64,000 bases of DNA from Taenia hydatigena (GCA_036345935.2 JADWOT020000005.1:7063960-7127959), one strand, 5' to 3'. Counted from the first letter of the stretch, positions 1 through 15,464 are shown. Notes: generated by a model from the sequence alone, not told the origin. Program-made: numbers and translations.

Positions 1-3000
1 CTGGTACACCACCAAAACTAAGCGTGATCATAAAATTGCTTTCAATTTTGCAGCTATGTATGAACAGCGTCCCTCTCATGCACATTTACTTTAAATCAGT
101 TTAGCTAGCTGATTGAGTTACACTTTTTTAGTGGTTTATAAGCATGTACCTTTGCAGCCAAGTCGTTATGTACTAAATTTGAGATGACTGTGCATTTGTG
201 ATGGAATTTGTGGGTGAGTCTTGAAAAATGCGAGTGATTTAGGTTGCCATTAGACTTTTAACAAGCAAAAATGAGTAGAGGGTTTTTTAAGCTATTAACT
301 GAAATATCCTTGTCTCAAAAGCTCTTGGAAGCTTGCTGCACTCTTTACCCTGTCTAGATACTGCGAACCACAATTTCTTGCTTAAAGGGCAAGTGTTTAT
401 GCGACATAAATATGGCACCATATCTGGTAACGCATGTCCATGTGCGAAGGTGAGTGGGTATTTGGAGGCGCAATGTGGAAGAGAGTCAAGATATGGGTTG
501 GAAGCTCCTTCTCATGAAAGTTCGCCGCTCATTATTCATTAGGGACTAATTAAAACTAACTTTACCGAAGCCTAATTAGCATGCGGTTTAAGAGATGGTC
601 AGCACCCATTCATGGGCGGTTAATTAGCATTCCTGTGTGGTAGGAGTGGTCATGACAGTCAAAGGCTCATTTGCACAGGAGTTTAGCTGCTGTGGGTGGA
701 GGGGAAAGAGGCTTCGGGGATACGCTTCTTCACCGGGACTTTTTCTTTGGTCTGCGGCTAATTGCTTCTCGAAGAATGTAGTTGCAAAGGCATTAGAAGC
801 TCCACTTACTCACCCACCTAAAGGGAAGCCTTGGAAGTGAGTACGCGTGAAGGAAGCATGCCTGAATTTCAATCGTTGTGAGCCCGCCTCTCACTTTGTG
901 CAATTGTAAACACTGACGTGATGAAAGCAAGTGTCGTAACCTCAAATCAATTTAAGTAGTAATTATTCAGCACTTTGATAAGCGAGGTCGTTGTCCGTAT
1001 TTTCCATCGCTAACAAAACAAATGTAATTTTTTGGTTCACCACGAATAAAATTAATTTAAAAAGGCTTAAATTTTTAAGACAAATTACTAGCGACCTAAC
1101 AATTTTATGCATTGTCCCAACAAAATGTAGTTATTTTGCTCTAAATACGGCTCAAATGATAAATTACCCTTTTCGATGCTGCCAAGACTTCATTCTTCTT
1201 TCGCAGTAAAATATAAAGCTGCATTTCCATTAGTATAAAAAATGAATATTCAAAGCAAGAGGCTTCCGCCGGTGAGGGATTTTCTCGGAGACTTTACTGG
1301 CAACAAACATATCTCATGCCTACTGCATTCCTTATGAAAATTGTCCCTATCAATTATTTAAATGGTCGTATAGGCACGCAAGGAAGAGTTTAGCATCCAG
1401 CGATTTCTCTTAATAATTTGACATTGACTATGATTGAAAACTTTTTTTCGCATGAAAACCATTTTAGGGGATTAAATGTGATCAATGATACATTGTGCCC
1501 TGAGAAATGAAACACGTAAACCAGATGGAAATTATGCAAATGCAAGCCACGCACTGATTCACAGTGATTGGGAATGTTAATGTGTATTTTCACAATTAGG
1601 TAATTAGGCAGGAAAGCGTAATTTTTAGCCACAGAATGGATTATTTACTTAGAGGATGCGCAAAGTTAGTTGCCTAATAAAAACAGAGCTTCTCTCACAA
1701 CTGGTGCTTCGTTCTTTGAAATGGAAGAACGAAAACCTGACGTATCTTCCGATTGTTTGGGTCCAAATCTACCAAAAGTCAGGTATTCAATAATCTGCTT
1801 CTTATCTTCCAAGCACATTCATGTATTCGCATATTTTGTTTGAACCCCGTTAAAGTTCTGTTCGATGAAAATTATTAATATTTAAAAAAGGTGTTATTCG
1901 TCACAATTGAAAGAGTAAATAAGTTTTGGAGTACTGATGGAAAAGTGAGGCGGTACATGTAACCTGCTTGTTAAGGTTCTGCATTATAAAAAAGTTAAAA
2001 TAACCCAAAAACCTCCTGCTGTGCAAAGGATGCAATTTCGATGCTTTTTTAACACTTTCCCACATTAATATGTGTTACATCACTCATTTTCACCGTTTAC
2101 TGCCGACTTAGACCACCAATAAATTGTCAGGCCTCTAGTAAAACGCTAACCAGCTGTTAGCGCGCAAGCGCCATAACATTCGGTTGGAACTGAGACTTCA
2201 AGTGCTCCAGTCAACCTGGAGGTCAAATGTGTAACTTCATTGCAGTGAGGTCATGGCTACGTTCGACTGTCTTGCGAGTGAAAATAGTCAAATTTAATGG
2301 TCCTCTTTCCAGTACTTCATTTACAACCTCGTCTATTGTTATTTGGAATGATTCGGAAGAATACTGGAAATAAAAAAACATTAAGGTGAGGAAGTGTAGA
2401 TAAAATGAACAACTGGATAATTTTTTGATACCACTTCATAAAAAGACATGACTTTGAGGGCGGTAGTTAAGCTTCTCTTTTGGTTTTCGCAAAATTCTTA
2501 TTGCACGTGTATTCAGTGTTTGTGCAAAACGCAGATTGATGGGAGACAAGCTTGGAATCGGTCAAGGAGAACTATAAAATGTGGTCGCAGTGATTGTCAT
2601 GAATCACAGCTATTTATTAAACACACAGCAGCCTAATGAGAACGGCATACTTTCATTTCCAGTGTTGGCTTATAAAATATGGCCAGCGGTGAGGCAAAGC
2701 CTTTGCAGCCCAAAGCGGCTGACGGAGGAAATGCACTTTTATCCCAATATAACCTGTGTGAAGTTGGTTATTCACGGGATTTTTGCGCACACTTAACAAA
2801 GGTACATCAAATGCTAAGAGAGTTTAACCAGATGCATTGAGTACATCACATTGTTTGAAAAAAATCAACGGCTAATGCTTTAACTCGTTGTCTTCTGTTG
2901 GAAAGAAATTAAGACAGATTTACTGGTGTAAATTAATCTGATTGGTGCGTCTGATTTACACTAAAATAAAAGTCATATAATTCCAAATTATAATTCTTAC

Positions 3001-6000
3001 AATATTTGCTTAGTGTTATCTAACGCACGACTTTCTTTATTAACTGCACACTATCCATCTTCTAATGTTGCCATATTTAAAGCTTATAAGCTCCCGTCAT
3101 TAGAACCTGGCATAACGGGCTGGACTTTATCATTTACTCACAAAGCTTAAAGCATAGTCACCGTTTGTTCCTCTGGGAAAGTAAAAGTGACTTTCACGTT
3201 TTTTAGAAATAGGTTTTGACATTGCAACACCACAATTTGTTGTCCAGCGCTGCAAATTTGGGTGAAAATTCTCTTCTTTTTTTACACTAGGATCGACCTC
3301 TGATACATGTTAGCAAACTCCAAAGACAGTAGGACTTGAGCTTGAACGCACAAAGCCAAATGGTATAGCATTGGCAAATTATTCACAGCAAAAGTAGATA
3401 CGGTGTTGTTTCAACAAGCAGATGCGAATACGCGGCGTATCGCAGGATAAAAATTCCTTTTTTGGAAAATCAAGCCTCAGTTTGCGTGAGGCATTGTCTT
3501 GACAGTGTTGTGTGAGTTATAAAAACCGCATTTTTTGATGCATGGTCTGGCGCAAAACATTGATGCTTTATTGTGCACTTTTCGGTGCCATTGGAAGAAT
3601 ACAAAAGCCAAGTGTAAGGGCAAACTTTCCAAGTGTGCGCAAAAGCCCATCTTCAACTTTCCAAAGGGCGCTTTGATTTGGCTACTAATCGTGCGGCTAA
3701 AACACCGCCTATGTAAAGCCATAAGCTCGTCTAAAATAGCGTTGCTAAGTAAGGGATCATTTAAAGAGAATTAAAGTAAAAAGGTCATTGGACTACATCC
3801 TCCCGCAATCGGTGATTATAATTAAATGACCTAAGGAAATTTCGTACTCATACGTTTATGCTTTTTGACCATTAAAAGTGAAAGACATAAGTAAATCTAA
3901 CAAGATAAAGGAAATCTACTTAAATGCACTGCGTATCCAAACAGTGGTTGCTTAAGAACGCAAACCATGGTTGTTTTCTGAAACGTGGTATACAAAAGGA
4001 ATCACTTAGAATGACATTTACGCGTTCATAGGCAAATAGCAAAGCAGCCAAAAAAGAAAATTTACTTATTATTCCCGAAGGGCTGGGGACACGTGTCTGA
4101 AATGTCATCTCAATTGCAACAGTAAATTAATTATGCGCATGGATCACTGACAGCTCGGGGCAATTAGGGAAGGCGATTGGGATCCACGTCGTGGTAATTT
4201 TTGCCAGTGTATAAATAAAAAAAAGAAAACCAACAAACTGGTTCTTAACAAGCGCTTGACTGCAGCGAATTAAGGAATTCGCATGGAAACGAAGAATTGT
4301 GTTGGAAAATGGTTAATCGTAGTGCAATTGGGTGACAGTAATGCGAAAGCCAGAAGAAAAGTTAGCTTAGTAATGGAATTCGGCAGCGAGGCAGTCAGTG
4401 AGAAGGCCTTTAAAAAAAATATTTTTTTTTATATGAGTTCATCTTTGTGAAATCACTGCCTAGCTACGATAAAGATAATCATCCTAAAAAGCAATGATTA
4501 GTTTTCAATAGAGTTTAAGGTCCAGGACAGAAAAACTCTTATAAAAAAGTGACGCAAAGTAAATGAATTGGACTTAAGTGATTGAAGTGGCTTTGTGAGG
4601 GGAGATTGGAAGGTCTTCGACGGTGCCTCCAACCGTGCAGTTAGCGCCTTTACATTCACAAGTTAGAGCATTTGAATTATTTTTTTAGAAACATTCGTTA
4701 GAACCTCTGATAATAAAAAATTTAAGAGTCCCTTACTTTATACTTGTTTGGAAATAAAAAGATCTCAGACGCCCAGACCTAAAATGCACAGTTTATGAGC
4801 ACTTGGTACATAACTAACTGTGCACTTCCCATTCGAATCCATAACATCATGTCATAGCGCATTATCTAAGACAACGCCGCTTATCAGATTGCCACGAAGC
4901 CGTCAACTTAGACATTATCTCATCTAAGGGAGGTCGACAGCACCTAAACCCGACTCCGATGTCTTCGAGATTCACAAAGTGGTCGAAATCAATTCGGCAT
5001 ACATTAAGTGGGCTTAAACCTTCAAAAGCTGCCAACAAAGACGGTGCCATATTTCGGCAAAAAAGACAAAAGTTAAGCTGTGATACGGCATATGTTTACT
5101 ACCCTACAAATCCCCTCCTAATTTGACTGTCCACAAGAGGGGAATATTGTTGCATGCCTAACAATGGCGTGCCTGATCTACTAGAACAGATTAGCATTTA
5201 GTAAAGCACGCAAAAAAAACCTAGGGGTCATGGACCATAACACCTTCATACTGGCACGCAGTTTAACTAAAGCTCCCCAATTAGGATGTGGTAGCAGCCC
5301 CATGCATATATACCCCCAATCCTACTTTCGAATGCGCAAATGATCGACCGGAAGGGTGAGATGGGGAGGTGGGAGATTTAATAACACCCTCTTGCAGACT
5401 AAGTCTGCGAATTAGTCTGGTGGTTCAGGTTCGTAAAAAATCTAGGACGATCGTTCTGTCCTGAATTGTTAGGCCAGGATTACGTCTACTGCTGCATTTG
5501 CTGCATTACTTTTCACAAAGCTATTTTAATCATTTAATTTTGATTGATTTGGATTAAGAAAATAAACAATTTTAAAACAGGTACTTCGTACCTTAGTTAT
5601 TTTGATCACATTTGTAATTAGTATTTGGGTGAATGAAAACCAGCGCATATCACTTCACAAAATTTTAACAAACTCCTTAATGTTTAGGCAAAATAGATCA
5701 TTAAAAGGAGCGATATGCAGTAAAAATCTTTTTTGCCTTGGGGATCCCATAACTTAAACCGGCGTACATGTATACACTGTAGACGGTTCTTCCCTTTCGT
5801 CCTCTTCCTTTCTTCCGCCCTTACTGTGGGAAGACTACTTCTAGACATCTTTATCATATGCTGAGGGCTAATATACGGTAACTATGTCGGAGAGTCTAGG
5901 ACGAGGGTGTGTCGGCCTCTGCAGAGCGACCGCGCTGCTCTACAACTAGGCTAAAATTGTCCTCCCGTCTCTGGCCTACAAAGCACATTTAAAGGGCACC

Positions 6001-9000
6001 AGAATCACAGTGATGTATTACCTCCCGTAGGAATGCATTTTAACTGACATTGACTTAATAAAACCATAACATTTTGCCTTTGTCAGCAAGTCTCATAAAG
6101 AGATGATGAATAAACTTTTAGCTTCCATCAGTAAGTTGTTTCAAGCATTTTTGCCATCTGTTTGTAGGAATTGGTGCCTTAAAGGGGCTTCGTGTGAAGT
6201 GACCCTGAATGCGTTGATTAGCCTGCACGCCATAGTAAATTGTTAGAATACTTAAAAGCGCCACCTTTTGCAGTAGTGACAAAGTGGGCTCCACAGCTAC
6301 ATGTCCGATGCGCATCTATGCTGTGAGATGGTGTCCGAAAATTCCCTCATAGCATCATCTTGAATTGAAACATCCCGAGAATTCCGGGGATATCTTAGGT
6401 TGGTTGCTAAGATCACCATGTATGTCTATGAGTGTCTACTTAGTCACCTCTTCTGCACCAACCTACTTTGTGTGCTGATTTAGAGGACTTGGACGATGCT
6501 CGGGACGTCGCCAAGCATTAGTCGCAACACTTTCTTTCCTATTGGTGTGCTTAAGTACTCCTAGAATACTAAATCCAAATGTTTTTTTACTCGGTTTCAT
6601 CATAATCACGACTTCATATTCGAATTAAATTGCGTAAAGCACACTAAATTATTCACTAATTTTAATATACTACTTGAATACATGCAAAAGTGCATCTGTT
6701 GTATCTGGCAGACCAAATCCTCTTTACTTTGTACACCTTTTTGCCTAAATAGCAATCAAACACTTGATCTCTGTATGATGTCTACTTTTGCTAACTAAAA
6801 AGCGCCGTCTTTATAGTTGCCTTATCAGACACCATTTCCAGCAAAGTCAGAAGGTCGTGTGAGTTCTGAATCAGTTGGAGCATCTCCTTTTTTTGTCACT
6901 ACACTTAGCACCGGCAGTCGCTTCGTTTAGTTTGGTTTTTGCTTCACTTGATGCGGGCCACTTTAAAACGAATAAAACGATTTGAATGCGACTTATAACC
7001 TAAGGCTGTTCAAACATTTGCTTTATTCTGCAATTGTAATGAAAATTCATATCCATACTATGCAAACAAACCAAAATTCAGGGTCATTTTCTACATTTTA
7101 AAACAAGCAATCATAAGTAATACACATCCTTTCCACCCTACAACTGCACATTAAGTTCGTGTTTTCGTGGTCCGCACCGTGGAATCCTTGTAAATATGCA
7201 GTTGTTTTGGCGCACCTTTTTCACTTTTACAATGTTTTAGCCTTTAACATAAAAAAATAAAGCCTGCATTTGCAATATGATCACCATCCTAAATCTGCAT
7301 GTCAGCACTTGCGTGTGGGGATGCTGTTTTTTTATGGAAATTGAGTCACCTGCGTGGAATTGTGCAAAAAAAAACAAGTATTTGGTGTTTTTTGATGAAC
7401 CATTCCGAACATCGACGATAACATCAGCAGCTGCAACCCGTAGCCACTTTTCTCCGATAATTTTATTTCCCGGTGTGAAATAAATGCATTTTGATAATAA
7501 ATGCAGTGATGGTACACGGAAATGAGAATTTTAGAGTCCTTACTGCTCTTAGTGATGAAAATTAATTAATCAACTTGTGTGGGAGGGATTTAAAAACATG
7601 ACATTAATGCAACTGTCCTAGGGTCTAATTATTTGATGAATTTGTTTGTCCTTTTTGAATACAAGTGAACCTACCTAATCCCTAAAGCTAACGCCCCTTT
7701 TAATCGGAACTTAAATATTTTAATTCGGACTTGGATCACTTTTTTGACAAGATTCTCAGTCATTATGGATTTAGGGTGGGCTGTGAAATAAAGCCTGGTG
7801 ATTCTGGGGGAGCAATCATAGTTAGGACAGTTATTTCAAAGAAAAGCTTATGTGAAATATTTAATGACTCTTTTTACGTGACCACCCCCAATTACATCTG
7901 CTTTATGGCCTTCGATGGCCGCGATAAAAAGTACGCCTCGCTATCATTAAAAACACTTTGTTTACCGTTGCATTGTTAGTGATTGTCATGGCTATGTAAA
8001 TGACGCCTTGGCGAGTTAAGTCATTTGTTTCAGTCCCAAGTCATCCAAAACAGAAGTATGGAATATGAAATTTTGTTTTAATAAGACAAAGCATGAACTG
8101 AACAGAATGCATCCTGGAGACATAGTGACATGACCGTAGTCTTTTGACGATTTTATTTGAAGTGACAGAAAAGACGGAAGAGGGTGAAATTGTGCGCATG
8201 AAGGGATTAATGTAAGAATATTAGCGATGTCACAATACATTGACTTAATTTGATTGAAGTCCGGATGTTCAGTGTCAAACTGACAAAGGAGACAGTCGTA
8301 AAATCGGTTTACACAGACACAGAGCATAAATTTTCATCCAAAATTATCCCAACGGCTTTCATCTACTCTTTTATCCTGAGGCACTTTAAATGATCTCTGA
8401 AATGTTGACCAAAGTTAAAGCTTTAATTTGGTTAGATGTTTGAATGCATTAGCATTTCAACGCAAAAGGCAGCATTGTTTGTGAATGGGGAGGCGTTCTC
8501 GAAAGTATTTTTTCGTAAACAACGCATAAACAGCACTATAAGAGACGATTGGTTTAAAATTTCACCAGTACGCTTGGATTTCCCTACCAAGGCAATAGAA
8601 GTGGCTCTTGGAGAGTTTCTACTGAGAAGTTTAAGGCAAGACACGCCACTTGTTTAAGCTATCACTGAGTGAGACCGCCAATTACAAACCATTAGCATGA
8701 CCTTCCAATAGGCTAGACGAAATTCCGCATGCATTACCTCTGTATTCGAGATCCGTGCTTTATGCTAATCTTCTGGCATTATGTAAGCAGGCGGCTTAAA
8801 TTGTTGGACACTCTTTATGTCCTATAAACTGAACTACTCTAAATGGGAGGATGATAAATGGGGAGGACTTTTGCGGCTATGCATAAGGATTAGGTGATTT
8901 TTATCCCCTCCTCCTCCGTGAAAGTACGTGATCTCGGCATATTTTTGCAAAAGTTTGTGTTGTACATCTTTTTAATTCATTCTTTTCCAGTAAAAGCGTA

Positions 9001-10133
9001 GCTTTACAATGCTGACTGACACTAGAGCAAAGGACATGACACCACGCAGTTGAGGCTTGACAGCAGTTATTCACTAGCTCTACACTTTGGTTGCCTGTGC
9101 TTACTTCCTTTCTATTTAAAAAGAGTGTAAAAGCATAATAAAGTATTGCCTAGAGCACACCTTGAGTTAGTGCTTGCGGGATTTCAACACCGAATTGCGC
9201 GCAAGAAATGCTTATTTTCCGTCTTCATTCTCCTTTGTAATCAAACTAACTCTTCACCAAATTCGATAGTCACAAATGTTGCGGTAAATGCAGCTAAAAG
9301 TACGAAAATTTATAAAATCAAAATGCACTTTTTGCCATATGAGATGGTTTTTTATGGGAGTTATAAAGTTCCTAGGAGAAGAAAAAATAAATTGAACAGA
9401 CGACCAAGTCAGGAGGAACCATCAATCCTTAAATCGAATGTATATGTTAATTTTTAAATCTCGACTTTCCTGTCCTTGCACACATAGTTTCTTAGCCAAT
9501 TTAACCGCATAAGAAATGCAGTGCGTCTAAGTTGGTGTTTTTTATCACTTTCGGTGGAAAAATAAGCTTGGGATTTTGATTAAGGGTGATTCCTTTCTTT
9601 TCCTTCCCAACATAAGCAAAGCGGAGATCATTTTTCATTCAGTATGAAAGGCTTCGTCAACATTTGTGACTACATGCCATTGAAGATAATAGCAGTTCTA
9701 TTCTTTATTTGAGTATTATGGACTATAAGTTCCTTGTAAGTTCGAACTGCAGATAATAGAGGAGTCACAATTCTCTCGGTGTCAACGACCGGTCTCAAAT
9801 GCCATTTTGCAAACCGAAGATATAAAAAAAACAAATAGAGCTTAATTGTGCAGGTAATGAGATCCTGAGGCATTAACAATAGCAGAGAAGTAGGTAGAGC
9901 AGCATTCATACTCGTATGCTATCCCATGAACAAGGACAATGTCTTAAAGTACTTGAGAAGAATGCACGACGTCCTATTGTCCTTCTACAGCACTTTTTCT
10001 CTCAATACACTAAAATATGTTTGCGTGCTGTTTCTGCAAATCTGGCTCAAAATCAAGCCTTGCATGATTTACAGTCGAACTTTGGAGGGGATTAACATCA
10101 AACCTGAGTCAGAGCGGAAGTGACGCCATTATC

Positions 10134-10215
10134 ATAACGAGGAGGGAGAAGAGAGGGAGAAGGGAAGGAAGGTGGTTTGGAAAGGAGGAGAAAGGCGTGG
10201 TGGGGTAGGGTGGAA
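10134..10215. repeat. Polypurine tract (G/A-rich plus strand)
   Basis: About 80 bases in which the plus strand is almost entirely G and A, built from GGAG, GGGAG, GGAAGG and GGGGTAGGG units, interrupted by a few T and C. Such strand asymmetry can form triplex or quadruplex structures. It is not a clean tandem repeat and has no associated gene. Confidence 0.6.
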
Positions 10216-13200
10216 TGTGCAAAAACTAAACATCCTTCTCCGTTTGCTTACTCAGCTCAGCTTGCAGTTGAGTTTATTTGCTTAAAATTCGTTCGAATTC
10301 CACGTTTCAGCAGGACTTTTAGCAAATCAAGAAGAATTCTTGATTTCAAAAGCGGCGTAGCCCTTTTTGATTTCTACTAATCTGCTGATAATTTTTATTT
10401 GGCACCTGTGAAATTCCCTTTCCCTGTAAAGATTTTAGGCCCATGCACAATTTTTTTTCTTTCTTTGGGAAAAATTTTCTAAGTTGCGTTTGAAAATCGA
10501 GTGCATGGTTCAGTGGCTGTCAACTGTGCATGATGACTGACAGGAAACAGTTAATCCACAAAAAAATCTAGGCCTAGTTTACTGGAAATTTGGTGGCCTT
10601 ATTGCTATGGCAAGCTCATTAAAAAATTGTTTTGATGAGTTCGGCCACCTATGATAAGGTACAACACAAGTCATCGCTCTGTTTACTGTACCTGAGGAGC
10701 TAAATATTCTTATTCTAAAAGAAGAGCGGTACTGGCACTGACCCATCCCAATTAAAAATCAAAAGGACTTTTATGATCGCTTTTAAAGGAAGCATTTGCT
10801 GTGAAGTGACAATGTTGTTTTACTGTCACAACTCAATTCACGTTACAGCAAGTCTCACAATTCCATCAACTAGTTTAATTTCCGCCCAAGAATGAAGACG
10901 TTTTTAAGACGTCGGAAAACTCAAGACGATTTTATGAATCTTCATATTGCCTTGGAAGCTTGCATACGAGCCATAGGCAAGAGGCCTTGAATAATTCGCT
11001 TTACATAATTTATTGTTACTTCAAACGCTTTCGCGACACTGCACTGCGTGCAGAAACTACCGTTTTCGGCCACCGAAAAAGTCTACGTTTACTCTCCACC
11101 AAAATCTACTGCTTTAATTCCAAAACAATCAGTGCGCGCATTCAATAAAGGGCTTTGAGAAAATAAGTGTCTTCCATGTGCAAGCGCTCTGCCGTGCTTT
11201 TTGTGCCTTAACTTGGGGACTTTTTAGTCCAGATCGGGTCAGCACGATTTTAAAAGGATCTAATCACTTCTCAACACAACGATCAGTGGGAATCAAAGTT
11301 CTTTTACAAATGCGTTATTTGTATTTATTTAGTCATATTATGTTCGGAGTAGCGAGTTAATATTTACTATGAGGCGTGTGAGACGTTCACACGTTGTTTG
11401 CATTAGCAACGAATTTCTCTGCCTGTGACATTTTTTTGATCTCGTGAATATTAAGTGAGGCATGAAAACAATTGGCGTCGAAGGGGATGGTGAAGGCGTT
11501 CAGCATTTGCCGCCCATTCCTAGCTTCTATCCAGAATCGGCTTACAGCGTTGTGTCTTCCTCAAGTGCCTCTTGATATCAAACAAAACTTTTGGCAAATG
11601 TATCTTGATAACAAGTCGAAAGATTCGTTAAGTAAAAGAGCCAATTTGGATCACGATCAGGCCGTGTGAGGTGTTGGGGCGTTAGTAAACAAGGAAGGGG
11701 CTAAGGATTGGAATTAATGCCAGTAAGATGGGATGTTAGCGTTGGGGTGGATGTGTGTGTTTGGGAAGAATGAACGCGCAGGGGCAGTCAGACAGCAGTA
11801 GTGCCATAGCGAACTCCCACCACGCCCCGTCGCGGTGGTTTGGGTGTCCCAAAGAGGCAGCAGAAACAGCAGCCACAACTAGAAATTCAGAACGAATTTC
11901 GCAGTCGGCCAGCAAAAACTATCAATGGCGATAGAAGAAAAAAGATCTTCCACTGAAGCGATTTTTGGACTTAAGTGACACGTTTGAGTTAAGAATCAAC
12001 GATAAAATATGAAAATTACCTTACTGATTAGGAATGAGGCTAGTTATGCTTTCATTATTCACTAAAGCCTGGCATTGCCGCTAAAAGTAAGTTGTGGAAG
12101 TATTATCTTTACAGGTATACGTTTTGCAGTACTTAAATTCCAACATAATAATGGAAGAATTCCACGCTATGGAAACGAGCAGGTAGTCCGTCGGTTACTC
12201 GCAGACTCCTATTCCATTCCTGCTATGTCTCATGCTACAGTGAAAACATCTTTGGATGAGATTACCATAATGAGAAAGTCTACTATTAAATCCGGAGTCC
12301 TACCGGGGAGGTATTCTCGATGGATATAATCATCACTGTGTCCACAAATTGCGGTGCTATGAAAAGTCTTGGTGAAGATGATGTGTGCAGGAAGAATTCT
12401 TGTAGGTATTGCTAGGGATGCCTGAATTATTGTTTGCCTTTGATATAGCTGATGATTCACGAGTGTTTTGAATGTACAGTTTATAACACGGCCACTTTCG
12501 GCTTCTGGAAGCCGCGTCTTCAATTGACTTGGATATCGCGCTATAGTAACAGCCCTACAGAATCAAAACAGACTGTTCAAGCCCTCGAGTCCTATTTCAC
12601 TATTTAGCCAGGCTAATTTTCCCAGACGTTTTTAGGAGGGTGGTTATGTAATGTAGTAGCCGCTCATCGGTTCTTTGATTTGCAATTAGTTGACAAATCG
12701 TTGCATTTCCGTTTCTACACTTCAATTTCTTTGACAACCTAGTTTCATGGCAATCCATGTGTAAACAAAGGTACAGCTAGGCTAAACAACCAACTGCAAC
12801 ACAACCTCGTGAAGAGAGAAGGAAAAGGTCATGGCACATAAGTATAGGCATTGTTGAGTAACTAAACAACTAATCAATCTACTCTTTTCACTTACTTTAG
12901 ATGCGGCTGAGCATGAACTTTTGGAAGCTTCTTTGCGGTCATTTTTTGCCCCTAAAGGGATACTATCAGAGCAAACACACGGATCTCGCGCTATTGTTTG
13001 GAAAAACAGTTGAATTGAAGTTTAATCAGTTACCCGAATTTGTCTTAAAACAGTTTTTGCGGAGCTGCCACTTAACATCTCTGTTTGGGACGTGCACAGG
13101 CGCAGAGAGCGACATCAAAGGCCAAATCTGCGACTCGCATATGGGTTTGGCATCGGGAGGGGCTGGCCGACTTTTGGGCTTTGTTTTTTCGACATAGACG

Positions 13201-15464
13201 GTCACTTTACAGTTTATGCACCATTGATAAATGCAAGTTTTATAGCACTCTTGTATTCGTAGGCCAAAAACACCTGAAAGCTGTCAGCGTTTGGGGTGAG
13301 GGTTTTCTCGCTAAAATATGCCATTGATTCTACTAACTCGGTATTGTCCTAATATTTCGGAGTTTTACGTGATTTGACTGCTATATTAAGGTAACTACTT
13401 GTCGGAAAATGAGTCTTCAATGCTAAGTGCGAGACATTCTTACCATCCGCGTAACAAACAATGCAAGCCGAATAAAGTTATAAAGGAAAGTAATGAATAT
13501 TTGATCAATCAGAGTGTCAATCCAATAAGCTCTGTTTCGCAAATCTTCAGTGTTAGTTCTCTTGTTCACGGTTAAAATTATGCACTTGCAAGGAATACTA
13601 GCGCGAAACATTGACACTACGCATAAAACTTTATGCCAACTCGAAGACAGAAAGCGTCAGTGGAAGAGAAAGAACCATTTCTATGTATTCGTAGATTGTT
13701 TCCTCACTGACCAAACGAAGTGCTCATTATTATTTTTTATTTGTATTTGGCCAAAGTTAGCTGCCTCAAGTTTACGGTACTTTAGCAACGCATTTACCGC
13801 AGGCGAGAATGCTGCTGCCTTTTAAATTAATCAGATCTGTTTCCAAACTCGACATCTACCATGAAGGGCTGCCTCTTCTTGATTCACTGTTATGCCGCAT
13901 TGTCGAAGATTATTTATCCTCTCGGTTAAGCTGTGGCATTCTTGTGACTTCCAATCCAATGGGGTTCTCTATCCAATCTTGGAAAGCGCTTTAACCGCAC
14001 GCCTGACAGTGCCATCCTCTCTCTCCAATGATTCATCATTCCCACAGAACTCATCGACGAGGGCTCGTCCACATTTTTAGGCATTCTCATTAATTTAATT
14101 AAAATTTTCATGCAAGCATTTTCCACCTCCATGCATGTTTCCCTAAATAAAAAGTGAAACCTTAAATTCGAAGTTGCAAGAACTTTCGGCGGCATTTTGC
14201 TGCTTAGTTTTGCCTGTGCGGGCTTGCTACGATCCATTCACACCGCTTGCGATTTCCACTAATCGTTTTAAGCTCCGTGAGGAAATTAGGCTCACCCTAA
14301 AGAACTAGGCGCATTATAAAGTAAGTAATGAGTTACTAATCATTGCTGCATTGCAATTGTTAAATATGCGGCGCCTGCGACTCCAACAAACTACCTAAAT
14401 GTGCGGAAAAAAAGTGGATTTGACGTTCCAGTTTTAGGGTCTCATCTTGATTTAAAAAGAGAAGACACATATTTTGAAAGATATTATGACTGCTTAAGTT
14501 ATCTCTTTACGCATACAGTTGGCTTGGATTGCGCCGGGCAACGACCTGCGACCAACATTTTACACTTCAATAATGCTGGATCACGAATAAATTTTGTAAG
14601 AGGTGAACAGGAAAGGGATGCAACAGATTTAATGGAAAATATCTTAACGTCTCTTTTGAAAAAGCATCACTAATGAAGTCGTTGGAGAAGGTTTAGACCC
14701 ACCAGCAGCCATTGCTTTGAGAAACACTACCGCCGTTTCGCTTTGAAGGGTTTTAATCTTGATGGCCACAGAATGCTTTTTATGCACAATTTGTGGTGAT
14801 GAAAACTAGTTTTGGAAAATATCCTAGGATGGAGGCTCGCTGGTTAGGTCCATGATTTATGATATCATTTTAAAACAAATTAATGCCTGGTTACCATTGC
14901 ATCCAGACAGCACTCTAAGTCTAATTTATTATACCTATGGCAAATAACCATAATGGTCCTAGTTATATGCACCGCACTTAATGACCAAATTAAAAAAAAT
15001 TGAGTTGACTAATGCTGAAAAGCAGAAATGCAGGGAAATGTTCACTACTATGACCAAAATTGAGATTCCTTGAGATTATCAACACAAGTTTTTGTAGAAA
15101 AAATTTATTCGATATCAGCTTGGGACCAAATCTATCATCGTATTTAGTGGTTAAACAATTTTAAATAATAACAGGATTTACTTTTTGATCAATTTTTAAT
15201 GCCTCTGTTTTTCTTCCCTTTTTACAATACACGATATAGATTCATGTTCAGAAAACGCTATTCAGCAACCAATTTTCTAAAAAAATAGTTTAAAATTGAA
15301 AAATTTATTGACGGTCAACAAACAAATTGAATACATTCTTAAAATAAAAAACATATTTGCGGAGATAAGAATCTCATTGTGAACTTTAATGTCAGCAAAT
15401 AGTAAAGGTGATGTGGGATCTTATAATGTAACAATCACTGTAATGCTTTGTTTGTTGCAACTGC

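Noticed and set aside
7731..7979. Plus-strand ORF containing GDSGG, the active-site motif of trypsin-like proteases
   Set aside because: No His or Asp catalytic motifs, no conserved cysteines in the usual spacing and no splice-linked exons nearby; a five-residue match can arise by chance in this much sequence.
8436..8657. 73-codon plus-strand ORF preceded by ttag
   Set aside because: A similar-length ORF overlaps on the other strand; no motif, no splice partner.
12901..13197. 98-codon plus-strand ORF with ATG directly after an acceptor-like ctttag
   Set aside because: No family features, overlapped by another open frame, and no donor or companion exons; the AG before ATG is not enough.
14401..14673. 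90-codon plus-strand ORF
   Set aside because: AT-rich, no motif, no splice borders, and not exceptional in length for this region.
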